64,000 nucleotides of DNA from Pseudanabaena sp. Salubria-1. GTDB taxonomy: Bacteria > Cyanobacteriota > Cyanobacteriia > Pseudanabaenales > Pseudanabaenaceae. The position numbers and the translations under genes were made by a program. Positions 27,008 to 36,276 of the stretch are shown here, piece after piece; within the stretch, counting starts at the first letter, position 1, and each line of letters starts with the position of its first letter. Under the pieces are notes generated by a model that was not told where the DNA came from, searched no databases, and saw nothing but the letters and a program-made list of their open reading frames with translations. The stretch lies in contig JALQCR010000016.1 of the NCBI GenBank assembly GCA_023336205.1, forward strand, positions 1 to 64,000, written 5' to 3'.

Positions 27008-27769
27008 ATGGTTGCGACACCGCCTTCTATTGTGAAATCTCCCCTCGTCATCAAGTGGGAAAAATTGCCAGATGATGTGCCTCTAGAGGAAGAACCTGTG
27101 GAAAATGAAGGTCAACCCCTTTTAGCTGGTGCTTTGCGCGAAAGCCTAGAATTGGTAGGTTTTATTCAACCTGAGATGTTGATTGCTTCTAACTTTGGTT
27201 TATGCGCCACGGTCAACGATACGCTCTCGATCAAGGCTCCCGATTGGGTATATGTCTCGTCTGTGCAAAAGTATGAGACGATTCGCGATCGCCGTAGCTA
27301 TACACCTACGCTCGAAGGGGCGACCCCGACTGTGGTGATGGAATTTTTGTCCCATAGTGACGGCGGCGAATATTCCGTAAAGCGAACTTATCCACTTGGC
27401 AAATGGTTTTTTTATGAACAAATTTTGCATGTACCTGTATATGTGATTTTTGAACCAGTTACAGGTGAGCTAGAGGTCTATTATCTACAGGGCGATCGCT
27501 ATGAACTCGCTCAACCAGATGTGGAAGGACATTTCTGGATCGAGTCGATGAAGTTGTACTTGGGAGTATGGCAGGGCAATAAAGAGCATCGTGATGGCTA
27601 TTGGTTGCGCTGGTGGGATGAGCTAGGTAATATTTTGCCTTGGGCAGTTGAGCTAGTTGCACAGGAGCGTTTACGGGCTGAGCAAGCAAATGAACGTGCT
27701 GAAAAGTTAGCTAATTATTTGCGATCGCAAGGGATTAATCCCGATCAATTACCTCAAGCTGAAATCTAA
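27008..27769 (+). CDS. Uma2 family protein
   Basis: 253 residues; Uma2 core with KAPDWVYVSSVQ (acidic residue), TVVMEFLSHSDGGEYS in place of the usual E-x-LSP, YPLGKWFFYEQILHVPVYVIFEP and a C-terminal coiled coil (QERLRAEQANERAEKLANYL). ATG has a TTGGAGGATAT ribosome-binding sequence. Third of four Uma2 genes in the window. Confidence 0.85.
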   Translation: MVATPPSIVKSPLVIKWEKLPDDVPLEEEPVENEGQPLLAGALRESLELVGFIQPEMLIASNFGLCATVNDTLSIKAPDWVYVSSVQKYETIRDRRSYTPTLEGATPTVVMEFLSHSDGGEYSVKRTYPLGKWFFYEQILHVPVYVIFEPVTGELEVYYLQGDRYELAQPDVEGHFWIESMKLYLGVWQGNKEHRDGYWLRWWDELGNILPWAVELVAQERLRAEQANERAEKLANYLRSQGINPDQLPQAEI

Positions 27770-28372
27770 TGAGATCAGCGCTTTGTGCTGCTCTTATTAA
27801 CGAGTAAATCATGAAAGTAGAATTCTATTACAGTCAGCGCAAGTATGAATGCATGGTTGTGGTGCTGCCTGATGATCAAGGAGAGAAAAAGGAATTACGC
27901 ATCCGCAATCACGAAGGTGAAATTTTAGCCATACGGCAAGGTCAAAAAACAGCTTTGCGCGGCAAAAGTCGGGCGACTTCGCAGGAAGTAGATATTTTAA
28001 AAAATAATTACTATAACCTTATCAAAGCTGCTGTAAATGCTCTTGATCTTGCCGAAAAGCGCAAGCTACTTAAGGATAAAGACGAAGAAATTCGCTTGCT
28101 TAATGCGGAGATTGCTATTTTTAAGGAAAAAGCTAATCTTTCAGAGGCAGAAAGAGGTGAGATATTACAACTCAGGGATCAGATTAAAACTTTAGCTGAT
28201 CAGCAAAATATTCCCATCTTTAATTATGACGAGCAAGAGACTGAAGCAAAACTAATTAAAAGAATAGGAATTAAAGCTTGGCAGAAGTTAGAAATATCTA
28301 GCAAGAATGATCTGTTTAGTGCTTATAAGCATAAGTATTTAGTTGAATCCGACATTTTTACAGAAGATTTTT

Positions 28373-29658
28373 GGCTCTATCGTTCAAACTATGCTCGACC
28401 AATATCTAAATGCCAACAAATTAGAGATCGCAACTTAAAATTATCAAAATTCCTGAAGCCATACCCAGATCGTTTAATTAGCTTTAACTTATTATTGATA
28501 CCCTCAACAACGCCATTAGTAGTGCGGTTCTCAAAGTAATTAGTAACTTCTCCAAACCATCGACAAATTGTGCCAACACTATCCTTATACGTCTCCTTTG
28601 CTGTCTCCATCCAGTCGAGTAATTTTGATGCGCCATCTCCCCAATTTTTAGCATCTTCAAAGACTCTTCTAAACTCTTCTTTTTGCTGATGCATTTTCCC
28701 TAGCAATGGTACCACTTCTCGAATTTCTTCTAATTTTATTTTTTGCTTCTCTGTTAAATCTTTTTCGTTCTTTAGTAATGCATACTTACTCTGCTTAAGT
28801 GCTTCTTCGATTTTCTTTTTCTCGTTTACATTTTTGTTTTCTTTATTTGCTTTTTGCAGGTCATTTCGTGCTGTTTTTAGTTCCTCAGGAACTATCTTTG
28901 TTACATGGAATCGGTCGGCTACTACCTCTGCTTTTGGTATTAGTTTGTTGATCAGTCCTTTATAATTTCCACTTAGATCCATACTTACCTCAATAATTTG
29001 CTCTAACACCTCTTTTCCCCACCCCTCAAGCTCTTTCCTTATTTCTTCTTGTTTCCGTGATCGCACAAATCCTATCGGTATTTTTCTGTCTAAATCTACC
29101 AATACTACTATGTAGTCCCCTTGTCCTTTTCGTAATGCTATTTCATCAATCCCAAGTCGTTTTAATGGCTTTAAATCTATTCTAAGTTTTTTTTCGCTAA
29201 TGTATTTTATCATCGACCACACTTCCTCATCTGTTAAGTCATTTTGCTTCCCTACATTATGCATATCGCTATGCAATACTTGCTGCACTATCATCTCTGC
29301 AAATCTGTTAGTTTGTTTTCGTCTCTTTCCTATAAATTCTAGTTCTTCACTGAACGGCTTTTCACATTTTTTACACTTGAATTGACGACGGTTTACTTTT
29401 AATAGTACTTCCTGTCCACTAATGCTTAAATCTCTTGCAAAATACCAGCGATTTTGATGCAGATGATTACTTTCTTCTCCGCATCTTGGACACTTTGCTT
29501 TTGTCGTTTTCGCTTCAACCTCTAAAATTAATCGATCTGCTACTTTTGTGTAGTTTTCTACTTCGATTCCTGGCAGATTTAAAAGTTCGGTTAGAATTGG
29601 CTGCATATTTGTTGTTTTGTATCTTATGTTACCTTAGCATCATTTAGACGATTGAGCC
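28373..29658 (-). mobile_element. ISL3-family insertion sequence (1286 bp)
   Basis: Imperfect inverted repeats beginning GGCTCTATCGTTCAAACTAT at the left and GGCTCAATCGTCTAAATGAT (complement) at the right. Flanked by 8-base direct repeats AGATTTTT and ACATTTTT (7 of 8 match), the size expected for ISL3. One transposase on the minus strand. Confidence 0.9.
28389..29606 (-). CDS. ISL3-family transposase
   Basis: 405 residues. N-terminal zinc-ribbon (CPRCGEESNHLH, FKCKKCEKPFSE), an HTH region, DDE catalytic segments LKRLGIDEIALRKGQGDY, VSMDLSGNYKGLI, VVADRFHV and ENRTTNGVVEGINNKLKLIKRSGYGFRN. Complete. Diagnostic for ISL3. Confidence 0.95.
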   Translation of the reverse strand: MQPILTELLNLPGIEVENYTKVADRLILEVEAKTTKAKCPRCGEESNHLHQNRWYFARDLSISGQEVLLKVNRRQFKCKKCEKPFSEELEFIGKRRKQTNRFAEMIVQQVLHSDMHNVGKQNDLTDEEVWSMIKYISEKKLRIDLKPLKRLGIDEIALRKGQGDYIVVLVDLDRKIPIGFVRSRKQEEIRKELEGWGKEVLEQIIEVSMDLSGNYKGLINKLIPKAEVVADRFHVTKIVPEELKTARNDLQKANKENKNVNEKKKIEEALKQSKYALLKNEKDLTEKQKIKLEEIREVVPLLGKMHQQKEEFRRVFEDAKNWGDGASKLLDWMETAKETYKDSVGTICRWFGEVTNYFENRTTNGVVEGINNKLKLIKRSGYGFRNFDNFKLRSLICWHLDIGRA

Positions 29659-30329
29659 ACATTTTTCAGACTACAAACCCTCCTGTTTATATATTGCTAG
29701 CGTTGTCGAAAGAGAGATTGTGCAGTCTTTTTTTAAGAGTTTCTATCACTTTCTTTGCAAGCAAAATCCGATGCGTAAAGACTTTGTGATCGGTGGAGTG
29801 ATCCTTAAAAACAGAGGGAAATATACAATCGGCAGCTTGCCTTATCTGATTGCGAAGGAATGGGATACTTTTAGTGATGAAATTTTAAATAGAGACAGTT
29901 TATCTATTGCCGATCGCGATCGCCTTTACTATCACAAAGTTAATGATCAGAAAATATCTGCCAGCGATCGCCAATTAGTAAATGAATTTTTAGAGCAGTG
30001 GGATCATCCAGTCTCTGGTTGGCTCTCAGGCAATCAAAGAGCCGCTAGTAAAATCGACCAAATCGCAAAATTACGCAACTTGACAGCGCATCCTATGCCA
30101 ATATACAAATGGCAATTTACAGAATTATGGCTGCTAGTGATTGGTGGCAAAACTAAAAGCGGTCGGAACCAGAAAGGGTTGCTCAAGGAAATACACGAGA
30201 AATCAAATGCAATCCATTGAAAATAACCAATGGTTTTAGAAATAATCCAATTCTTAAGTTAATGCTTATTTTTTAACTACAAGTCCTAGTAATCAAAAAT
30301 AATTAAACATTAGTGAGCTACTTTCTTTT

Positions 30330-32207
30330 ATGGCTAAATCCTTTCCTCCTTCGCAAGCCTCTAGCCTCTGGCAACTCTGGCAACATGGTGCAGAGAATCA
30401 TCCCGATACGATCGCACTTTATGATCCCCATGCAAAACCGCCCGTCAGAATTTCTTACAAAGACACCTTTGAGCAGATAAATGCCTTTGGGGCTGGCTTG
30501 CGATCGCTGGGTATCCAGTTTGGTGAAAAAGTTGCCCTAATTGCCGATAACTCACCACGTTGGTTAATCGCAGATCAAGGAATTTTAGCGATCGGCTCAG
30601 CTAATGCCACCCGTAGCTCCCAAGCTGAACGTAGCGAATTGCTCTATATCATTGAGCATAGTGATAGCGTCGCGATCGTCGTTGAGAATCTCGCCACCCT
30701 CAAAAAACTCGAACCTGAACTACACACATTGCCCGTCAAGCAGATTATTTTGCTCTCAGACGAAACACCACCAGAAGGCGCGTTGAACTTTCAGCAACTA
30801 CTGACAAGAGGCAGTAGCAAAGATCTAGGTAATGTAGACATCAAGCGCGACGCACTGGCGACACTGATCTATACATCAGGGACAACTGCTAGACCCAAAG
30901 GCGTAATGCTCAATCACGGGAATTTCTTGTACGAAGTGGAAGGGGCGCAGTCAGTATTACAACTAAAGGTCGGCGAAAAAGTATTAAGTATCTTACCAAC
31001 ATGGCATTCCTACGAGCGCACCTTTGAGTATTTCATCTTTTCCCAAGGCTGCACGCAGATTTACACCAATCTCCGCACCATCAAAAAGGATCTCAAAGAA
31101 CATAAGCCCGACTATATGGTTGCCGTACCGCGCTTATGGGAATCAATCTATGAAGGGGTACAGAAAAATTTTCGGGAGCAACCTGCAAGCAAACAGCGCT
31201 TGGTGAATTTCTTCTTAAAAGCTAGCCAGAAATACATTACGGCAAAGCGAATTGTCCAAGGCGTAAATGTGGAAAATCTCTATCCTTCTTTAGCGGATAA
31301 ATTGAAGGCTTCGCTGGTAGTTTTGGGACTATGGGCAGTCCATAAGCTTGGTAACAAATTGGTTTATCAAAAAGTACGCGAAGCAACGGGCGGGAATTTC
31401 AAATACATCGTTAGCGGTGGTGGCTCGATCGCAGAACACCTCGAAGACTTTTATGAAATTGTCGGTATTGAGATTTTGGGCGGCTATGGCTTGACTGAAA
31501 CTTCTCCGATTACCCATGTACGTCGTCCAGCTCGCAATATTCGCGGCGGCGATGGGCAGCCATTGCCCAATACCGAAACTCGCATTGTCGATATGTCTAC
31601 AAGAGCCGATGTGCCAGTCGGTCAGCAAGGGCTAGTTTTAATTCGTGGTCCCCAAGTGATGCAGGGATATTACAAAAATCCTGAAGCCACGGCAAAAGCG
31701 ATCGATCCGCAGGGTTGGTTTGATACAGGGGATTTGGGCTATGTCAGTAAATGGGATGATTTGGTCATCACAGGTCGCGCCAAGGATACGATCGTTTTAA
31801 CTAACGGTGAGAATATCGAGCCGCAGCCGATCGAAGATGCTTGTATACGTAGTGCCTATATCGATCAGGTAGTACTAGTGGGGCAAGACCAAAAGCAATT
31901 AGGAGTCTTGATTGTTCCTAATCTCTCGGCATTAGAAGCCGCAGGTTTAGTTCCTGCTGATTCTAATTTGGCGAATATTTTGCCAATGTTGAATAATCCC
32001 AAAATTCGCAATCTCTATCGCGAAGAACTCAACCGTGAAGTCCAAAACCGCCCAGGATATAGCATTAACGATCGCATCGGTGTTTTTGAGTTTTTACCTG
32101 AGCCTTTTACCATCGATAATGGGTTCCTAACGCAAACATTCAAGATCCGACGTAACATCGTATTTGAGCGTTATCAAGATATTATTGTCAAAATGTTTAC
32201 TTCATAA
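30330..32207 (+). CDS. aas: AMP-dependent acyl-ACP/acyl-CoA synthetase
   Basis: 625 residues. ANL-superfamily motifs: phosphate loop YTSGTTARPKGVMLNHGN, IEILGGYGLTETSPI, GWFDTGDLGYVSKWDDLVITGRAKDTIVLTNGENIEPQPIE. In cyanobacteria proteins of this type (Aas) recycle free fatty acids by activating them to acyl-ACP; whether ACP or CoA is the acceptor cannot be read from the sequence. Membrane association is expected but no clear transmembrane helix is evident. Followed by two similar hairpins. Confidence 0.88.
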   Translation: MAKSFPPSQASSLWQLWQHGAENHPDTIALYDPHAKPPVRISYKDTFEQINAFGAGLRSLGIQFGEKVALIADNSPRWLIADQGILAIGSANATRSSQAERSELLYIIEHSDSVAIVVENLATLKKLEPELHTLPVKQIILLSDETPPEGALNFQQLLTRGSSKDLGNVDIKRDALATLIYTSGTTARPKGVMLNHGNFLYEVEGAQSVLQLKVGEKVLSILPTWHSYERTFEYFIFSQGCTQIYTNLRTIKKDLKEHKPDYMVAVPRLWESIYEGVQKNFREQPASKQRLVNFFLKASQKYITAKRIVQGVNVENLYPSLADKLKASLVVLGLWAVHKLGNKLVYQKVREATGGNFKYIVSGGGSIAEHLEDFYEIVGIEILGGYGLTETSPITHVRRPARNIRGGDGQPLPNTETRIVDMSTRADVPVGQQGLVLIRGPQVMQGYYKNPEATAKAIDPQGWFDTGDLGYVSKWDDLVITGRAKDTIVLTNGENIEPQPIEDACIRSAYIDQVVLVGQDQKQLGVLIVPNLSALEAAGLVPADSNLANILPMLNNPKIRNLYREELNREVQNRPGYSINDRIGVFEFLPEPFTIDNGFLTQTFKIRRNIVFERYQDIIVKMFTS

Positions 32208-32210
32208 TGT

Positions 32211-32287
32211 GAAGGCGGCAAAGCCGCTTGCACATTAAAAACTACTTCATAATGTGAAAGCGGCTTTGCCGCTCTCACATTAAACAC
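32211..32287. repeat. Pair of similar hairpins after the acyl synthetase gene
   Basis: TAATGTGAAGGCGGCAAAGC... hairpin followed 30 bases later by a near-copy in opposite sense (TAATGTGAAAGCGGCTTTGC). Each can form a stem; together they can form a longer one. Probable terminators. Confidence 0.65.
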
Positions 32288-32307
32288 TACTAAATTTGGA
32301 GATAAGT

Positions 32308-32772
32308 GTGAATTCGATGGATTTTTCTAATCAGCTTTTATTGCGTCGCACCGCCAATATTCAAGTAATTGTGACGCAGCGCTGGAAAGAGGAAATGCAG
32401 CAACAACTGCAACAACAAATTGCTCAACTTGATGGTCAAGTGCAGCAAGTCGATGCTCAAGGCTCACGTCAGATTAACGAAATTGAACGCCAAAGCATCA
32501 AACCATTTTCTGCCGAAGTTTCCAATGCGATCGAAGGTATTCGCGCCGAAATGAATCGGGTCAAGGCAGAATTATTAGAACAAAAAAATCAATTGTTAAC
32601 CCAATTGACTCAAGTTCAAAATCTGGAACTAGAGCAGGAAGTTTCCCAAGGGCAGCTTGACAGCTACTTCCCCGCAGGTAAAGGTGATAACTTGATTGCC
32701 CAAATGCGCGTAGAAATCGTCCTCCGCGACGGCATCATCGAAGATATCCGTACGGGTTTTCCTGCTGTCTAA
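32308..32772 (+). CDS. YlqD family protein
   Basis: 154 residues from a GTG at 32308 preceded by GGAG with a 6-base gap; ATG at 32320 is an alternative. Mostly a long Gln/Glu-rich coiled coil (~25-115) followed by a beta-rich C-terminal part (MRVEIVLRDGIIEDIRTG). This fits the YlqD family, present in cyanobacteria and Firmicutes, function unknown. A strong terminator follows at 32776-32806. Confidence 0.75.
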   Translation: MNSMDFSNQLLLRRTANIQVIVTQRWKEEMQQQLQQQIAQLDGQVQQVDAQGSRQINEIERQSIKPFSAEVSNAIEGIRAEMNRVKAELLEQKNQLLTQLTQVQNLELEQEVSQGQLDSYFPAGKGDNLIAQMRVEIVLRDGIIEDIRTGFPAV

Positions 32773-32775
32773 ATT

Positions 32776-32806
32776 AAAAAGCCTGCTGAACACAGCAGGC
32801 TTTTTT
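32776..32806 (+). terminator. Rho-independent terminator
   Basis: AAAAAGCCTGCTG...CAGCAGGCTTTTTT hairpin directly after the YlqD-type gene. Confidence 0.85.
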
Positions 32807-32832
32807 GTATCCGCCCACTTATCCCTAAACGC

Positions 32833-34422
32833 ATGAACGTTCTACTGGTTTATCCACTTTTTCCAAAAACGTTTTGGTCTTACGAAAAAATCTTAGAGCT
32901 AGTAAATCGGAAAGTGTTACTACCACCGCTAGGGTTGATCACGGTTGCGGCAATCTTGCCCCAAGAATGGAACTTTAAACTAGTCGATCGCAATGTACGC
33001 ACAATCACAGAGGCGGAGTGGCAATGGGCGGATCTGGTGATTTTATCGGCGATGATCGTCCAAAAAGATGACCTTTTGTCTTTAATCAAAGAAGCAAAGC
33101 AACGCGGCAAAAAAGTTGCCTGTGGTGGCCCCTATCCTACTTCTGTGCCTGAAGACCCTCAAAGTGCAGGAGTTGATTATCTGATTTTGGATGAGGGGGA
33201 AATTACTTTGCCAATGTTTGTGGAGGCGATCGCCAAGGGAGAACCCAGTGGCATTTTCCGCACTACTGAAAAGCCAGATATTACTGGTACTCCTGTGCCT
33301 CGCTTTGATCTTTTAGAATTAGATGCTTATGACTCGATGTCGATTCAGTTCTCGCGGGGATGCCCCTTCCAATGCGAATTCTGCGACATCATCGTGCTGT
33401 ATGGACGCAAACCCCGTACCAAGACCCCAGCCCAATTACTTACAGAGCTTGACCGTCTCAATGAGCTAGGTTGGCGACGTAGCGTATTTATGGTTGATGA
33501 CAACTTTATTGGTAACAAGCGTAACGTCAGGTTGTTACTACAAGAGTTAAAAATTTGGCAGCTAAATCATCAATATCCTTTTAGTTTTATCACCGAAGCA
33601 TCTGTAGATCTAGCGGCGGATCAAGAACTGATGGATCTGATGATGGAATGTCGTTTTGATGCCGTGTTCGTTGGTATTGAAACTCCCGACGAAGAAAGCT
33701 TGCAACTCACTCAAAAGTTCCAAAATACACGCTCTTCTTTGATTGAAGCCGTCGAAACAATTACTAAGACAGGATTGAGGGTAATGGCGGGGTTCATTAT
33801 TGGGTTTGATGGTGAAAAATCTGGCGCAGGCGATCGCATTGTCCAATTTGTAAAACAAACTGGCATTCCTGCCACCACTTTTGCAATGTTGCAAGCGCTG
33901 CCTCATACGGCGCTCTCACATCGCCTCGAAAAAGAAGGCCGCTTAAGGAGTGGGAATGGCAATATCAACCAGACGACACTGTTGAATTTTGTGCCGACTC
34001 GCCCAATCGAAGAAATCGCGCGGGAATATGTTGAAGCCTTTTGTGCTATTTATGAGCCGAATGCCTATCTTGATCGGGTTTACAGCTATTACCTGAAGAT
34101 GGGCGCACCTAGAGTTAAACCACCAGATCGCGCTCCTAGCTGGATCGATCTCAAGGCTCTGGCGATCGTTATTTGGCGGCAAGGATTTAAACGCAATACT
34201 CGTTGGAAATTCTGGCATCATTTGTTTAGCATGATCAAGAAAAACCCTGCGGTTTGGGAACAATACCTAACTGTCTGCGCTCACAATGAACATTTCATGG
34301 AGTACCGTGACATCGTGCGCAATGAAATCGAAGTGCAGCTTGCTGCTTATTGGGTAGAAGAAGAACGGCTGAAAAAACTTCAGGATGTTTCCAAAAAGGA
34401 GCTTGATCTTCTTGCTAGCTAA
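32833..34422 (+). CDS. B12-binding radical SAM protein, paralogue 1
   Basis: 529 residues. N-terminal cobalamin-binding-like Rossmann domain (1-140: LLVYPLFPKTFWS, GGPYPTSVPE, DYLILDEGEITLP), radical SAM domain with the CX3CX2C cluster motif in SRGCPFQCEFCDII (Cys177, 181, 184), VFMVDDNFIGNKRN and FVGIETPDEESL, and a DUF4070-type C-terminal domain (~330-520). The family includes B12-dependent methylases such as the hopanoid C-2 methylase HpnP; I cannot assign substrate. Adjacent to a close paralogue. Confidence 0.85.
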   Translation: MNVLLVYPLFPKTFWSYEKILELVNRKVLLPPLGLITVAAILPQEWNFKLVDRNVRTITEAEWQWADLVILSAMIVQKDDLLSLIKEAKQRGKKVACGGPYPTSVPEDPQSAGVDYLILDEGEITLPMFVEAIAKGEPSGIFRTTEKPDITGTPVPRFDLLELDAYDSMSIQFSRGCPFQCEFCDIIVLYGRKPRTKTPAQLLTELDRLNELGWRRSVFMVDDNFIGNKRNVRLLLQELKIWQLNHQYPFSFITEASVDLAADQELMDLMMECRFDAVFVGIETPDEESLQLTQKFQNTRSSLIEAVETITKTGLRVMAGFIIGFDGEKSGAGDRIVQFVKQTGIPATTFAMLQALPHTALSHRLEKEGRLRSGNGNINQTTLLNFVPTRPIEEIAREYVEAFCAIYEPNAYLDRVYSYYLKMGAPRVKPPDRAPSWIDLKALAIVIWRQGFKRNTRWKFWHHLFSMIKKNPAVWEQYLTVCAHNEHFMEYRDIVRNEIEVQLAAYWVEEERLKKLQDVSKKELDLLAS

Positions 34423-34426
34423 GCTC

Positions 34427-34457
34427 ATAAGGGGTGGTGCTTCGCACCTCCCCTTAT
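34427..34457 (+). terminator. Hairpin between the two radical SAM genes
   Basis: ATAAGGGGTGGTGCTTCGCACC... stem immediately after the first gene. May uncouple expression of the paralogues. Confidence 0.55.
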
Positions 34458-34505
34458 AATATTTACAGTACAACATTAATCAAACCCAACCCCAAAATAT
34501 AAATA

Positions 34506-36134
34506 ATGCGTGTTTTACTCGTCTATCCCTTATTCCCTAAAAGCTTTTGGTCGTTTGAAAAAACTCTAGAATTAGTTGGTTATAAGGCTCAACTACCACC
34601 TCTTGGCATGGTTACAGTTGCTGCAATCTTGCCACAAACTTGGGAATTTAAGCTAGTCGATCGCAATATTCGTGATATCACCGAAGCCGAGTGGCAATGG
34701 GCGGAAGTAGTGATCCTCTCGGCAATGATCGTCCAAAAGGAAGATTTCTTAGCCCAAATTCAAGAAGCCAAGAAACGCGGTAAATTGGTTGCTGTTGGTG
34801 GACCCTACCCCACAGCTCTACCTGAAGAAGCGAAAGTTTCGGGTGCGGATTTCTTAATCCTTGATGAAGGCGAAATCACTTTGCCGATGTTTGTCGAAGC
34901 AATTGAAAGAGGCGATCGCTCGGGTATCCTCAGAGCCAATGGTGAAAGACCTGCGGTAACGGAAACACCGATCCCTCGTTTCGAGCTGCTCGAAATGAGC
35001 CGCTATGCCGAAATGTCGGTACAGTTTTCTCGCGGTTGTCCTTTCCAATGCGAATTTTGCGACATCATCGTTCTTTATGGACGCAAGCCCCGCACGAAGA
35101 CCCCCGCGCAAATTCTTGCCGAATTGCAATATCTCTACGATCTCGGCTGGCGACGCAGTATCTTTATGGTTGATGACAACTTCATTGGCAATAAGCGCAA
35201 CGTGAAAGTCATGCTCCAAGAGCTAAAACCTTGGATGAAGGAGCGCAATTATCCCTTCTCCTTTGCCACAGAAGCATCGGTCGATCTTGCCCAAGATCCT
35301 GAAATGATGCAGATGATGGTGGAATGTAATTTTGGTTCCGTCTTCCTCGGTATTGAAACCCCTGATACTGATAGTTTGGCGCTTACCAAGAAGTTCCAAA
35401 ACAATCGCGATCCTCTCTCAGAATCAGTGATTAACATCGCCAAAGCAGGTATTCGCGTCATGGCTGGATTTATCATCGGCTTTGATGGTGAGAAAAAAGG
35501 TGCAGGCGATCGCATTGTCCAATTTGTCGAAGAAACCGCCGTTCCTACAGCACTATTCAGTATGCTGCAAGCTTTACCCGATACAGGACTATGGCATCGC
35601 TTGAATAAAGAAGGGCGGATGATTAAGCAAAACAGCAATGGACATCAAGCCACTTTGATGAACTTCGTACCTACCCGTCCGCTCGAAGACATCGCCAATG
35701 AATATGTTCATGCCTTCTGGACTCTTTACGATCCCTTGGTTTTTCTCAATCGCACCTACCGCCATTTCTTGATTTTGGGTGAATCACCCTATAAAAGCCT
35801 CAAGCGAGAAAAGACTGATAAGAAGAAAAAAACGGAATGGACAGCTATTCGCGCATTGTTAATCTTGGCATGGCGACAAGGTTTTGTCCGTAAAACCCGC
35901 TTCCAATTCTGGATTAATCTCTTTGACTTGATGAGGCGTTATCCTAACGTGGTCATTAGCTATCTATCAGTTTGTTCTCAAGCAGAACATTTTCTCGAAT
36001 ATCGTATGATTGTCCGTCAACAGATTGAAGCACAGCTCGCTGACTATCTTGCTAATCCTCCTATAGTTCAACCGAAGGTTCTACCAAAGGTTGAACCAGT
36101 AGAGCAACTGCAAGATTTGCAAGAAGTTAAGTAG
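34506..36134 (+). CDS. B12-binding radical SAM protein, paralogue 2
   Basis: 542 residues, colinear with the preceding protein and very similar through the cobalamin and radical SAM domains (SRGCPFQCEFCDIIVLYGRKPRTKTPAQ is shared). Differences concentrate in the C-terminal domain, which has a Lys-rich insertion (REKTDKKKKTEW) and a Pro/Val-rich tail. A recent tandem duplication with possible divergence in substrate. Followed by a GC-rich terminator and by a tripartite hairpin element. Confidence 0.85.
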   Translation: MRVLLVYPLFPKSFWSFEKTLELVGYKAQLPPLGMVTVAAILPQTWEFKLVDRNIRDITEAEWQWAEVVILSAMIVQKEDFLAQIQEAKKRGKLVAVGGPYPTALPEEAKVSGADFLILDEGEITLPMFVEAIERGDRSGILRANGERPAVTETPIPRFELLEMSRYAEMSVQFSRGCPFQCEFCDIIVLYGRKPRTKTPAQILAELQYLYDLGWRRSIFMVDDNFIGNKRNVKVMLQELKPWMKERNYPFSFATEASVDLAQDPEMMQMMVECNFGSVFLGIETPDTDSLALTKKFQNNRDPLSESVINIAKAGIRVMAGFIIGFDGEKKGAGDRIVQFVEETAVPTALFSMLQALPDTGLWHRLNKEGRMIKQNSNGHQATLMNFVPTRPLEDIANEYVHAFWTLYDPLVFLNRTYRHFLILGESPYKSLKREKTDKKKKTEWTAIRALLILAWRQGFVRKTRFQFWINLFDLMRRYPNVVISYLSVCSQAEHFLEYRMIVRQQIEAQLADYLANPPIVQPKVLPKVEPVEQLQDLQEVK

Positions 36135-36138
36135 CAAA

Positions 36139-36172
36139 AAAACAAAAGCGGCGCTTCGCGCCGCTTTTGTTT
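36139..36172 (+). terminator. Terminator after radical SAM paralogue 2
   Basis: Arms AAACAAAAGCGGCGC and complement with a TTC loop, ending in TTTT. Confidence 0.8.
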
Positions 36173-36173
36173 T

Positions 36174-36276
36174 ATACCAATTCACAAAAGTGTGGCAACA
36201 CTTCTGTGAATTAAACCCCAAACCCTGTAAGGGTTTTAAAAACACAAAATGGCGTAGCCATTTTGTGTTTTGGTAT
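36174..36276. repeat. Tripartite hairpin element, copy 3 (inverted)
   Basis: Full-length copy in opposite orientation to those at 611, 15537 and 39620. Its last base overlaps the stop codon (36276-36278) of the minus-strand Uma2 gene. Confidence 0.85.

Larger units (their letters stand above)
27811..30220 (+). pseudogene. Coiled-coil protein with HEPN-like motif, split by ISL3 element
   Basis: Pieces 27811-28372 and 29667-30220 rejoin in frame when the IS and one 8-base duplicate are removed (..IFTEDF-SDYKPSC..), giving a 371-residue protein. N-terminal strand-rich part (1-60), coiled coil (~65-130), an alpha-helical middle and a C-terminal helical part with LRNLTAHP. The R-N-L-T-A-H spacing equals the R-x4-H motif of HEPN ribonucleases, and the surrounding helix (KIDQIAKLRNLTAH) fits; this is suggestive only. 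As it stands, the first piece runs into IS sequence to a stop at 28539 and the second lacks a natural start. I do not recognise the family. Confidence 0.75.
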
